Shown here piece after piece: positions 52,916 through 60,810 of a stretch of 64,000 bases of DNA; position 1 is the first letter of the stretch; every line of letters starts with the position of its first letter. The stretch is taken from positions 558,001 through 622,000 of the forward strand of contig NZ_MAXC01000023.1 of the NCBI RefSeq assembly GCF_001693485.1, in the 5' to 3' direction. The notes under the pieces were generated by a model. That model searched no databases, was not told the DNA's origin, and worked only from the letters and a program-made list of their open reading frames with translations. The position numbers and the translations under genes were made by a program. This DNA comes from Bradyrhizobium sp. LMTR 3. GTDB lineage: Bacteria > Pseudomonadota > Alphaproteobacteria > Rhizobiales > Xanthobacteraceae.

Positions 52916-54109
52916 TTGACCCGACCGTTCGAAGGCGTGAAGATTCTCGACTTCACGCAGGTGCTGGCTGGCCCCTATGCGAGCTACCAGCTCGCGCTGC
53001 TCGGGGCCGACGTCATCAAGGTGGAGCGGCGCGAGGGCGAGGATATGCGCCGCACGCCGCTGAGCCGCGAATGGGCCGAGCGCGGCCTCGCGCCGGGCTG
53101 GCAGGCGATCAACGGCAACAAGCGCAGCCTGACACTCGACCTCTCGAGGCCGGAAGCGATTGCCATCGTCAAGCAGCTCGTCGCCCAGGCCGACGTGGTG
53201 ATGGAGAATTTTCGTCCCGGCGTGATGGACAAGCTCGGCATCGGTTATGCCGCGCTGTCTGAGATCAACCCGCGGCTGATTTATTGCGCCATTTCCGGCT
53301 TCGGCCAGACCGGGCCGGAGCGGCTGGGCGCTGGCTATGACGGCAAGATCCAGGCGCTATCCGGCATCATGTCGATCACCGGTCACGCCGAGACCGGGCC
53401 AACGCGAGCGGGCTTTGCGGTTTGCGACGTGCTGTCGGGCGCGACCGCAGCCTTTGGCGTGTCGAGCGCGCTGTTCCAGCGTACCCATACCGGCAAGGGC
53501 CAGTTGGTCGACGTCTCCATGCTGGAGGCGACGCTGGCGTTTCTGTCCGGGCAGGTCGCGGACTATTCGGTCGCCGGCCACCGCCAGCAGCTTTCCGGCA
53601 ATCAGGCCGTGAGCCGAAGGCCCACCGCCAATTTGTTCAAGGCCGGCGACGGCTATCTGCTGCTCGCCGTCAACAGCGAGAAGCAATACCGCGCCTTGAT
53701 GACCGCGCTCGGCCGCGCCGACGCGCTTGAGGACTCCCGCTTTGCCGACTGGTTTGCCCGTCAGGAAAACGAGCCGGCGCTGCGGGCCATCATCGAGGAG
53801 GCGCTGTCCAAGAAGGACCCGCGCGAGTGGGAAAAGCTCCTGGAAGCCGCAGGCGCGCCCTGTGCCAGCATCTGGAAGATCGAGGAGGTGATCGACCACC
53901 CGCAGATCGCCGCGCGCGGCGCCATTCAGGAGATCGATACGCCCTATGGCCGCCTGCGCTTCGCCGGCAGCGGCTTTCAGCTCGCCCATGGCGGCGGACG
54001 GCTGGACCGCATGGCGCCCGCGCTCGGTGCCCACACCGACGAGGTGCTGGCCTCGCTCGGCTACGACGCGAATGCGATCACGGAACTGCGCGCGCGGGAA
54101 GTCATCTAG
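52916..54109 (+). CDS. CaiB/BaiF-family CoA-transferase
   Basis: This 397-residue class III CoA-transferase moves CoA between carboxylic acids. Family features include LDFTQVLAGPYASYQLALLG, VIKVERREGEDMR and the catalytic Asp in LGAGYDGKIQALSGIM. The start is TTG with a strong GGAGGA site. It is followed 137 bp later by ilvD on the same strand; there is no obvious functional link. The acid substrate is unknown. Confidence 0.88.
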   Translation: MTRPFEGVKILDFTQVLAGPYASYQLALLGADVIKVERREGEDMRRTPLSREWAERGLAPGWQAINGNKRSLTLDLSRPEAIAIVKQLVAQADVVMENFRPGVMDKLGIGYAALSEINPRLIYCAISGFGQTGPERLGAGYDGKIQALSGIMSITGHAETGPTRAGFAVCDVLSGATAAFGVSSALFQRTHTGKGQLVDVSMLEATLAFLSGQVADYSVAGHRQQLSGNQAVSRRPTANLFKAGDGYLLLAVNSEKQYRALMTALGRADALEDSRFADWFARQENEPALRAIIEEALSKKDPREWEKLLEAAGAPCASIWKIEEVIDHPQIAARGAIQEIDTPYGRLRFAGSGFQLAHGGGRLDRMAPALGAHTDEVLASLGYDANAITELRAREVI

Positions 54110-54246
54110 CGGTAGCCGGGGAAGGGGGCGTCTGGCTCCTGTCCCGTTTTGAGCCTGCCCGCGCATGGCGACCCTGCACCAAGCCGCTTTAAGCGGCCGG
54201 ACTTACCGTCTAAAAGACGCCTTTCCCGCTTCCAATAGGATAGATC

Positions 54247-56091
54247 ATGCCCGCCTATCGTTCCCGCACCACGACCCACGGCCGCAACATGGCGGGCGCC
54301 CGCGGCCTCTGGCGCGCCACCGGCATGAAGAACGAGGACTTTGGCAAGCCGATCATTGCGGTGGTCAACTCGTTCACCCAGTTCGTGCCCGGCCACGTGC
54401 ACCTGAAGGACCTCGGCCAGCTCGTCGCGCGCGAAATCGAGAAGGCGGGCGGTGTCGCCAAGGAGTTCAACACCATCGCGGTCGACGACGGCATCGCGAT
54501 GGGTCATGATGGCATGCTCTACAGCCTGCCGTCTCGCGAAATCATCGCCGACAGCGTCGAATACATGGTCAACGCGCATTGCGCCGATGCGATGGTCTGT
54601 ATCTCCAACTGCGACAAGATCACGCCCGGCATGCTGATGGCGGCGCTGCGCATCAACATCCCGACCGTGTTCGTCTCGGGCGGGCCGATGGAATCCGGCA
54701 AGGTCAACCTCAAGGGCAAGATCCGCGCGGTCGACCTGATCGATGCCATGGTCGCAGCCGCCGACAGCAATGTCAGCGATGCGGACGTGGAGGTGATCGA
54801 GCGCTCGGCGTGTCCGACCTGCGGATCGTGCTCGGGCATGTTTACGGCCAATTCGATGAACTGCCTGACCGAGGCGCTTGGCTTGGCGCTGCCGGGTAAC
54901 GGCTCGGTGCTGGCGACGCATGCCGACCGCAAGGGATTGTTCGTCGAGGCCGGGCACCTGATCGTCGACCTGGCGCGGCGCTATTACGAGCAGGATGACG
55001 AAACGGCATTGCCGCGAACGATTGCCAACTTCAAGGCGTTCGAGAACGCCATGACGCTCGACATCGCGATGGGCGGCTCGACCAACACTGTGCTGCATCT
55101 GCTGGCGGCGGCTTACGAAGGCAAGGTGCCGTTCACGATGCAGGATATCGATCGCTTGTCGCGGCGCGTTCCGGTGCTGTGCAAGGTCGCGCCGTCGGTG
55201 GCGGACGTGCATCTGGAAGACGTGCACCGCGCCGGCGGCATCATGGCCATCCTCGGCGAACTCGACCGTGCCGGCCTGCTCAACCGCGGCCTGCCGATGG
55301 TTCACAGCAAGACTCTGGAAGACGCGCTGAGCCGCTGGGATATCAAGCAGACCAGGAGCGAAAGCGTCCGAAAATTCTTCACGGCGGCGCCGGGCAATGT
55401 GCCGACGCAGGTCGCCTTCAGCCAGGAGCGCCGGTTCGAGGAACTCGATACCGACCGCGCCTCGGGCTGCATCCGTGACGCCGCGCACGCCTTCTCCAAG
55501 GACGGTGGCCTCGCGGTGCTCTCGGGCAATCTCGCGCTCGACGGATGTATCGTGAAGACCGCCGGCGTCGACGAGAGCATTTTGAAGTTCGAAGGACCGG
55601 CGCGGATTTTTGAAAGCCAGGACGCGGCGGTCGAGGGCATTTTGGGCGGCAAGATCAAGGCCGGCGACGTCGTCGTGGTCCGCTATGAGGGACCCCGCGG
55701 CGGTCCCGGCATGCAGGAGATGCTGTATCCGACCAGCTATCTGAAGTCGAAAGGGCTTGGAAAGGTCTGCGCGCTGATCACCGACGGCCGGTTCTCCGGC
55801 GGCTCCTCGGGCCTGTCGATCGGGCACATCTCGCCGGAGGCCGCCGAAGGCGGTTTGATCGGCCTCGTGGAAGACGGCGACCTGATCAAGATCGACATCC
55901 CCGCGCGCTCGATCAGCCTCGTGGTGGATGACGCGATGCTGGCGAAGCGCCGCGAAGCCATGCTGGCCCGCGGGGCGGACGCCTGGAAGCCCGCCAAGAA
56001 ACGCAGCCGCAACGTGACGATGGCGCTGAAGGCCTATGCCGCGCTGACGACGAGCGCCGCCCGCGGCGCGGTGCGGATTGTGCCGGAGTAA
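54247..56091 (+). CDS. ilvD: Dihydroxy-acid dehydratase
   Basis: This 614-residue iron-sulfur enzyme makes the 2-oxo acids of valine, leucine and isoleucine synthesis. Cluster cysteines and neighbours appear in CISNCDKITPGMLMAALR and ACPTCGSCSGMFTANSMNC. The C-terminal active-site segment is GRFSGGSSGLSIGHISPEAA. Full length, no gaps. A long-spaced purine site precedes the ATG. It is transcribed alone or with the CoA-transferase gene. Confidence 0.97.
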   Translation: MPAYRSRTTTHGRNMAGARGLWRATGMKNEDFGKPIIAVVNSFTQFVPGHVHLKDLGQLVAREIEKAGGVAKEFNTIAVDDGIAMGHDGMLYSLPSREIIADSVEYMVNAHCADAMVCISNCDKITPGMLMAALRINIPTVFVSGGPMESGKVNLKGKIRAVDLIDAMVAAADSNVSDADVEVIERSACPTCGSCSGMFTANSMNCLTEALGLALPGNGSVLATHADRKGLFVEAGHLIVDLARRYYEQDDETALPRTIANFKAFENAMTLDIAMGGSTNTVLHLLAAAYEGKVPFTMQDIDRLSRRVPVLCKVAPSVADVHLEDVHRAGGIMAILGELDRAGLLNRGLPMVHSKTLEDALSRWDIKQTRSESVRKFFTAAPGNVPTQVAFSQERRFEELDTDRASGCIRDAAHAFSKDGGLAVLSGNLALDGCIVKTAGVDESILKFEGPARIFESQDAAVEGILGGKIKAGDVVVVRYEGPRGGPGMQEMLYPTSYLKSKGLGKVCALITDGRFSGGSSGLSIGHISPEAAEGGLIGLVEDGDLIKIDIPARSISLVVDDAMLAKRREAMLARGADAWKPAKKRSRNVTMALKAYAALTTSAARGAVRIVPE

Positions 56092-56133
56092 GGTTCTGGC
56101 TTGCGGTGAATGAGCCATCCGCGAGTCTTCTTA

Positions 56134-56260
56134 CCTCTCCCGCTTGCGGGGGAGGTCGGATCGCATCGAAAGATGCGATCCGGGTGGGGGCTCTCTCCAT
56201 ACGAACAGTGTGACTCGCGGCGGCACCCCCACCCCAACCCTCCCCCGCAAGCGGGAGAGG
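56134..56260. repeat. Long palindromic intergenic repeat
   Basis: Inverted arms CCTCTCCCGCTTGCGGGGG and CCCCCGCAAGCGGGAGAGG flank inner hairpins (GATCGCATC / GATGCGATC). It lies between convergent ilvD and modC. The layout is like the repeat at 52752-52897 but the sequence differs. Confidence 0.75.
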
Positions 56261-56301
56261 GAGGGCAGTCCCTTTGCGGCGCAACTGTAGTTCACTACTT
56301 G

Positions 56302-56961
56302 CTACGTCAGCACCTTGACGCCGCCGAGCGCGGTGACGCGGCCGCGCTTGAGCATCACGATCTGTGTCGCGAGCTGGCGCAGCTCGGCCGCGTCGTGGCT
56401 GACATAGACCATGGGGATGCCTTCGTCGCGCAGCCGCACCAGATAGGGCAGGATTTCCTCCTTGCGGCCTTCGTCGAGCGATCCCAGCGGCTCGTCCAGC
56501 AGCAACAGCCGCGGCTTCGATAACAGCGCGCGGCCGAGCGCGACGCGCTGGCGCTCGCCGCCGGAGAGCTTTCCGGGACGGCGATCGAGCAGATGGCCGA
56601 TATCGAGCAGGTCGGTGATGCGCGTGAGTTGCGCGGGATCCGCCGCGAGACGGTTCATGCGCCGGCCGTAGTCGAGGTTTTGCCGCACGTCGAGATGCGG
56701 AAGCAGCCGCGCGTCCTGAAACACGTAGCCGATCCGGCGCCGGTGCGGCGGCACGTGGACGCCTGCGGATGCATCATCGAGCGTCTCTTCGTCGAGTGCG
56801 ATGATGCCGCGATCGGGCCGCAACAGCCCTGCGATCATGTTGATCAGCGAGGTCTTGCCGGCGCCGGATGCGCCGAACAGGCCGGTGACGCGGCCTTGGC
56901 TCTCGAAGGAAGCCTCAAGCGAGAATTCGCCGAGCTGCTTGGTGACGTCAACGCGCAGCAT
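56302..56961 (-). CDS. modC: Molybdate ABC transporter ATP-binding protein, short form
   Basis: This 219-residue ATPase drives molybdate uptake. Walker A is FGASGAGKTSLIN, signature KLSGGERQRVALGRAL, Walker B LLLLDEPLGSLDE and switch His in VYVSHDAAEL. The C-terminal TOBE/Mop domain of standard ModC, which usually brings the length to about 350, is missing. The frame ends cleanly with no debris of that domain downstream. ATG is 2 bp after the modB stop. Confidence 0.92.
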   Translation of the reverse strand: MLRVDVTKQLGEFSLEASFESQGRVTGLFGASGAGKTSLINMIAGLLRPDRGIIALDEETLDDASAGVHVPPHRRRIGYVFQDARLLPHLDVRQNLDYGRRMNRLAADPAQLTRITDLLDIGHLLDRRPGKLSGGERQRVALGRALLSKPRLLLLDEPLGSLDEGRKEEILPYLVRLRDEGIPMVYVSHDAAELRQLATQIVMLKRGRVTALGGVKVLT

Positions 56962-56963
56962 GA

Positions 56964-57659
56964 TCAGTTCCCGTGCAGGCGTTTCGTCGCGCGCCGCGCG
57001 AACCATTCGGACGCTATCAGGGCGCCCATTGCGATCACGATCGAAATCAGCACCAGCCGCCCCGCCGCGGCATCGCCGTCCGGCGTCTGGATCAGCGAAT
57101 AGATCGCCGACGAAATGGTCTGGGTTTCGCCGGGAATGTTGGAGACGAAGGTGATGGTGGCGCCGAACTCGCCGATTGCCTTGGCAAAACCGAGCACCAT
57201 GCCGGCGAGTACGCCCGGCAACGCCAGCGGCAAGGTAACCGTCGCAAACACCTGCCACGGCGCCGCGCCGAGCGTGCCTGCCGCCTGCTCGAGGCGACGG
57301 TCGACCGCCTCGATCGAGAGCCGGATCGGCCGCACCAGCAGCGGAAACGACATGATGCCGCAGGCGAGCGCGGCGCCGGTCCAGCGAAACGCGAACACGA
57401 TGCCAACGTTGTCGGCGAGCCACGCCCCGACCAGGCCACGGCGGCCGAACGTCAGCAGCAACAAATAGCCGGTGACGACCGGTGGCAGCACCAGCGGCAA
57501 ATGGACCACGGCGTCGAGGACCGATTTGCCCCAGAACTCACGCCGCGCCAGCAGCCACGCCAACGCGATGCCGAACGGCGTCGCCACCAGCGTTGCGATG
57601 ATGGCCACCCGCAGCGACAGCAGGATGGCGGTCCATTCGGCCGGCGAGATCTCGAACAT
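56964..57659 (-). CDS. modB: Molybdate ABC transporter permease
   Basis: This 231-residue permease has five to six helices and the ATPase-contact loop AAGTLGAAPWQVFATVTLPL. Family marks include LPLVLPPVVTGYLLLLTFGR and AIGEFGATITFVSNIPGETQ. Its start shares a base with the modA stop (TGATG) and its stop lies 2 bp before modC, so the three form one tightly coupled operon. Confidence 0.95.
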   Translation of the reverse strand: MFEISPAEWTAILLSLRVAIIATLVATPFGIALAWLLARREFWGKSVLDAVVHLPLVLPPVVTGYLLLLTFGRRGLVGAWLADNVGIVFAFRWTGAALACGIMSFPLLVRPIRLSIEAVDRRLEQAAGTLGAAPWQVFATVTLPLALPGVLAGMVLGFAKAIGEFGATITFVSNIPGETQTISSAIYSLIQTPDGDAAAGRLVLISIVIAMGALIASEWFARRATKRLHGN

Positions 57660-58444
57660 CAGGTTGACGGGCTGACGAGGAATTTGAAGCCGTATTTTTC
57701 AAAAATCGTCTTCGCCGCGGTCGAGCGCAGGAAGGCGAGATAATTGGAGGCTTCCGGCTTCGCGGTCGTCGTCGCCGCGACGGGATAGATGATCGCGGGA
57801 TGGGAATCGGCCGGAAAGGTGCCGACGATTTTGACGCCGGGCTCGACCTTGGCGTCGGTGGAATAGACAATGCCGAGCGCCGCCTCGCCGCGCGCCACCA
57901 GCGTCAGCGCGGCACGAACGTCGACGGCCATCGCGAATTTCGGCTCAGCGGCCTGCCATGCGCCGAGCTTCTCCAGCGCTGCCCTGGCGTATTTGCCGGC
58001 GGGCACGGATTTCACGTCGCCGGTGGCGATCCGGCCGTCGCCGGCGAGTTTTGCAAGATCGAAGCCGGGGCCAATGTTTACATGGTCGATTTTCGAATCC
58101 TTCGGTGCGATTAGCACGATGCTGTTGCCGAGCAAATTGACCCGGCTCGGTTCGTTGATGGTCTTCTTTCCGATCGCGTAGTCCATCCAATCGGTATCGG
58201 CGGAGATGAATACATCGGCCGGTGCGCCTTGTTCGATCTGTCGGGCGAGCGCAGAACTGGCGGCATAGCTGACGGTGATCCTGACGCCGGTCTTCGCGGA
58301 GTAGGCGGCGTCGATCTCGTCGAGCGCATTCTTCATCGAGGCAGCGGCGAAGATGGTCAGCGACTTTTCCTGCGCGGCGGCGGGCGAGAGGATGGCTGCC
58401 AGTGACACGGCGAAGGCCAGGACAAGGCCGGCAAGACGATTCAT
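57659..58444 (-). CDS. modA: Molybdate-binding periplasmic protein
   Basis: This 261-residue protein has a signal peptide (MNRLAGLVLAFAVSLAAILS). The ModA features are LTIFAAASMKNALDEIDAAY, SYAASSALARQIEQGAPADV and FISADTDWMDYAI, which include the oxyanion-binding serines. It captures molybdate, or tungstate, for the modBC importer. ATG at 58444 has GGAGCG upstream; the longer open frame above it is not a signal peptide. Confidence 0.95.
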   Translation of the reverse strand: MNRLAGLVLAFAVSLAAILSPAAAQEKSLTIFAAASMKNALDEIDAAYSAKTGVRITVSYAASSALARQIEQGAPADVFISADTDWMDYAIGKKTINEPSRVNLLGNSIVLIAPKDSKIDHVNIGPGFDLAKLAGDGRIATGDVKSVPAGKYARAALEKLGAWQAAEPKFAMAVDVRAALTLVARGEAALGIVYSTDAKVEPGVKIVGTFPADSHPAIIYPVAATTTAKPEASNYLAFLRSTAAKTIFEKYGFKFLVSPST

Positions 58445-58576
58445 CGGGCGCTCCATGCATGATTGCGAGCTGCGGTTGCCGCGCGCAAGACAGGCGTTGG
58501 TTGGGGTAAGGCGACCATCGGAAGCGCCATTCCGGTATTCCCCGAAAGACTTGCGGTCGATCGGGGTATCGCCAGC

Positions 58577-58592
58577 CCTGACAATAGTCAGG
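58577..58592. promoter_or_regulatory. Inverted repeat upstream of modA
   Basis: CCTGAC-N4-GTCAGG, about 130 bp before the modA start. It does not match the known ModE site. It may be an operator or part of a transcript end for the gene to the right. Confidence 0.3.
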
Positions 58593-58645
58593 ATAGGAAG
58601 GGAGGTAAAGGCGACTGCACCGGCTTGCAAGGTGCAGCCGGGCCG

Positions 58646-59170
58646 TCAATGGTGATGGTGTCGCTTGTGCCCGCCACCGCCGTAACCCCGCAGCTCCGCA
58701 TACCTGGTCATCTGCGACGGGGTTAAAATTCTGCCGGTCGACAAGTGATATTTCAGATGGCTCTCGCGCAGCATCCCTTGCGTGGCGGCAACGGCCGCGG
58801 TGGATGCCTTCAGGCTTTCGGGCGTGACGGTGCGGGTGGCAAACTGCTTGTCCAGTTCGGCTTCCTGCTCGATCAGCTTGGCGCCCAGCGGCATCGCTTC
58901 GGCCTTCATGGAATCGAACAGGCGCTGCATGCTGGCGCGTTGCTCGGCGGAGAGTTCGAGCTTGTCGGCAAGCTCGAGAACGTGCGACGGCCCCGGATAG
59001 CCGTTCAGTTCGGCCGCGAGCGCCAGGCCCATTCCGCGGCCGGCGCCAAGATCAGAAATCTGCCGCTCCGATAGCGCCTTGATCGAGCGCGTCTGCATTC
59101 CTGCATAAGGGGTCTGCGCGTGCACGCTCGTGACGAATGCGATCGATGCAACCAGGGGCCAAATCTTCAT
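58646..59170 (-). CDS. Spy/CpxP-like periplasmic protein with His-rich tail
   Basis: This 174-residue exported helical protein has a signal peptide (MKIWPLVASIAFVTSVHAQ). It resembles the Spy/CpxP metal-sensor or chaperone group (LELADKLELSAEQRASMQRL; LTPSQMTRYAELRGY). It ends GGGGHKRHHHH, a likely metal-binding tail. Its start overlaps the mepA stop by 4 nt, so it is translated together with that murein hydrolase. Confidence 0.7.
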   Translation of the reverse strand: MKIWPLVASIAFVTSVHAQTPYAGMQTRSIKALSERQISDLGAGRGMGLALAAELNGYPGPSHVLELADKLELSAEQRASMQRLFDSMKAEAMPLGAKLIEQEAELDKQFATRTVTPESLKASTAAVAATQGMLRESHLKYHLSTGRILTPSQMTRYAELRGYGGGGHKRHHHH

Positions 59171-60147
59171 CGTCGTTCTCCGGTGGGTCTGCTTGATACT
59201 TCGTGTTTGGCATCCGGCGCGTTCAGCACCGTCTTGCAGGCGGGCGGCAGCGCCGCCATCGTCATCGGCGGCTTCGGCTTCGGCGGCACTTTCGGCGGTT
59301 TCGGATGCAGCACCGCGTCGCTGAACCAGTAGGCGAGATCGGCAGGCTGGCAGCCTTCGCCCTCGTTCGGATGGGGCTGGCTTTCGCATTCGCTGGCGCC
59401 GGGCGGGCATTTCATGCGGATGTGGAAGTGGTAGTCATGGCCGTACATCGGCCGCACCTTGTGGAGCCAGCCGCGGTCGCCCCTGGCTTCGCGGCACAAC
59501 GCCTTCTTGATCGCGGCGTTGACGAAGATGCGCTGCACGGTGGGCTCCTGCGCGGCGGCGCGGATCACCGCAAGATGTGTCGGCGTCCAGGTCTGCGGAT
59601 CGATATCGAGCCGGTCGCTGCGCACCATCATCACCGCGGACATTTCCTCGCGCTCGTTGCGCGACAGTTGCCGGTTCGGCATCGGCGTCAGCCAGATGTC
59701 GGCGTCGAGCCCCACCTGATGGCTGGCATGCCCGGTCAACATCGGCCCGCCGCGTGGCTGCGACATGTCGCCGACCAATATGCCGGGCCAGCCGGCATCC
59801 CGGCGCGCTCTTGCGGCCAGCCGCTTGACCAGTGCGACCAGGTCGGGATGGCCCCAGTGGCGATTGCGCGACAGCCGCATCACCTGCCAGTTATCGCCGT
59901 TGATCGGCAGCCCTTCGGCGCCTGCGATGCAGCCATGGGCATAGAACCCGTGCACGCGCGTCGGCGTTGCCGTCGGCAGCACCTTGCGGCCGAACAGTTC
60001 CTTGGCGGCGATGTTGGGATCGTTGGGATTGGCCAGCGGCGGCAGCGGTTTTGGATGGACCGTGCCCTTGTCCTGCGCCCATGCGCTTGCGGCATAGGCG
60101 GCGGCTAGCAAGGTTATCAGGGGGATCAGAAACAGGCGCGGGTGCAT
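59167..60147 (-). CDS. mepA: Penicillin-insensitive murein endopeptidase MepA
   Basis: This 326-residue periplasmic zinc peptidase cleaves D-Ala-mDAP cross-links in peptidoglycan. After a signal peptide (FLIPLITLLAAAYAASAWAQ) the metal ligands are visible in GHASHQVGLDADIWLTP and GHDYHFHIRMKC, as in LAS-family enzymes. A proline/lysine-rich C-terminal extension (PKPPKVPPKPKPP) goes beyond the usual domain. Its stop overlaps the Spy-like gene. Confidence 0.92.
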   Translation of the reverse strand: MHPRLFLIPLITLLAAAYAASAWAQDKGTVHPKPLPPLANPNDPNIAAKELFGRKVLPTATPTRVHGFYAHGCIAGAEGLPINGDNWQVMRLSRNRHWGHPDLVALVKRLAARARRDAGWPGILVGDMSQPRGGPMLTGHASHQVGLDADIWLTPMPNRQLSRNEREEMSAVMMVRSDRLDIDPQTWTPTHLAVIRAAAQEPTVQRIFVNAAIKKALCREARGDRGWLHKVRPMYGHDYHFHIRMKCPPGASECESQPHPNEGEGCQPADLAYWFSDAVLHPKPPKVPPKPKPPMTMAALPPACKTVLNAPDAKHEVSSRPTGERR

Positions 60148-60297
60148 CGGACCAGAGAGTTTCAGGGATCACTCAATTCGCGCAAGCGTAGCACGAAATC
60201 GGCAACAGGGAGAGGCGCGGCCAGCACAATTGCGTGGTCCCCACTTCAGCGCAACAATCCGAGCAAGTCCCGCATCGGGACCAGCTCACGCCTGCTC

Positions 60298-60492
60298 TCA
60301 CTGCAACTCGATGTTGGCGGACTTGATCACCGCGGCCCACCGGTCGATTTCCTCGCGCATGTAAGCGGATGACTTGTCGATCGGGCCGCCGAAAATACCG
60401 GCGGACAGTTTCTTGAGCTGATCCTGCACCTGAGGCTGGCGCAAGGCCTCGTTCACATCGGCATTGATCTTCTCGACGATGTTGTTCGGAGT
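60298..60492 (-). pseudogene. Remnant of a Bug-family (TctC) substrate-binding protein
   Basis: The last 64 residues (NNIVEKINADVNEALRQPQV, then REEIDRWAAVIKSANIELQ) match the C-terminus of tripartite tricarboxylate transporter receptors. Everything before is missing; the upstream bases contain no more of the protein. It is a truncated relic and has no transporter partners. Confidence 0.75.
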
Positions 60493-60810
60493 TCGCTGAA
60501 CAGTCGTTGCACGTGGTCGGATTAACCGCGCGATAACCCTCTCGGTCACTGACGGACATTTATGCGCACGCGCGGCGTTTCGCGCATTCCTTGTGCATCC
60601 GCCGCGCGAGAAGCCGTGCCGGCTGCCGCACGTCGATTATGCCCCGTGGATCGGCGGTTCGCACCAAGTTTGTACACGCAAAGCGTGTGCGTGCCGTTCT
60701 GTCAGGCGGGGCATGAGCGCGTGCGGTTAGTAGTTTCTGCGACAAGAGATACCTTTTTTTCAGAGACTTATCTGAAAACTTTGCACGCAGAGTGCGAGTA
60801 GAGCGTGGTA
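60493..60810. other. Gene-less stretch upstream of the PAS-GGDEF-EAL gene
   Basis: No frame with protein character is seen. An A/T-rich run near 60749-60760 (CCTTTTTTTCAG) may lie in the promoter of the next gene. No paired hairpin of note. Confidence 0.35.
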
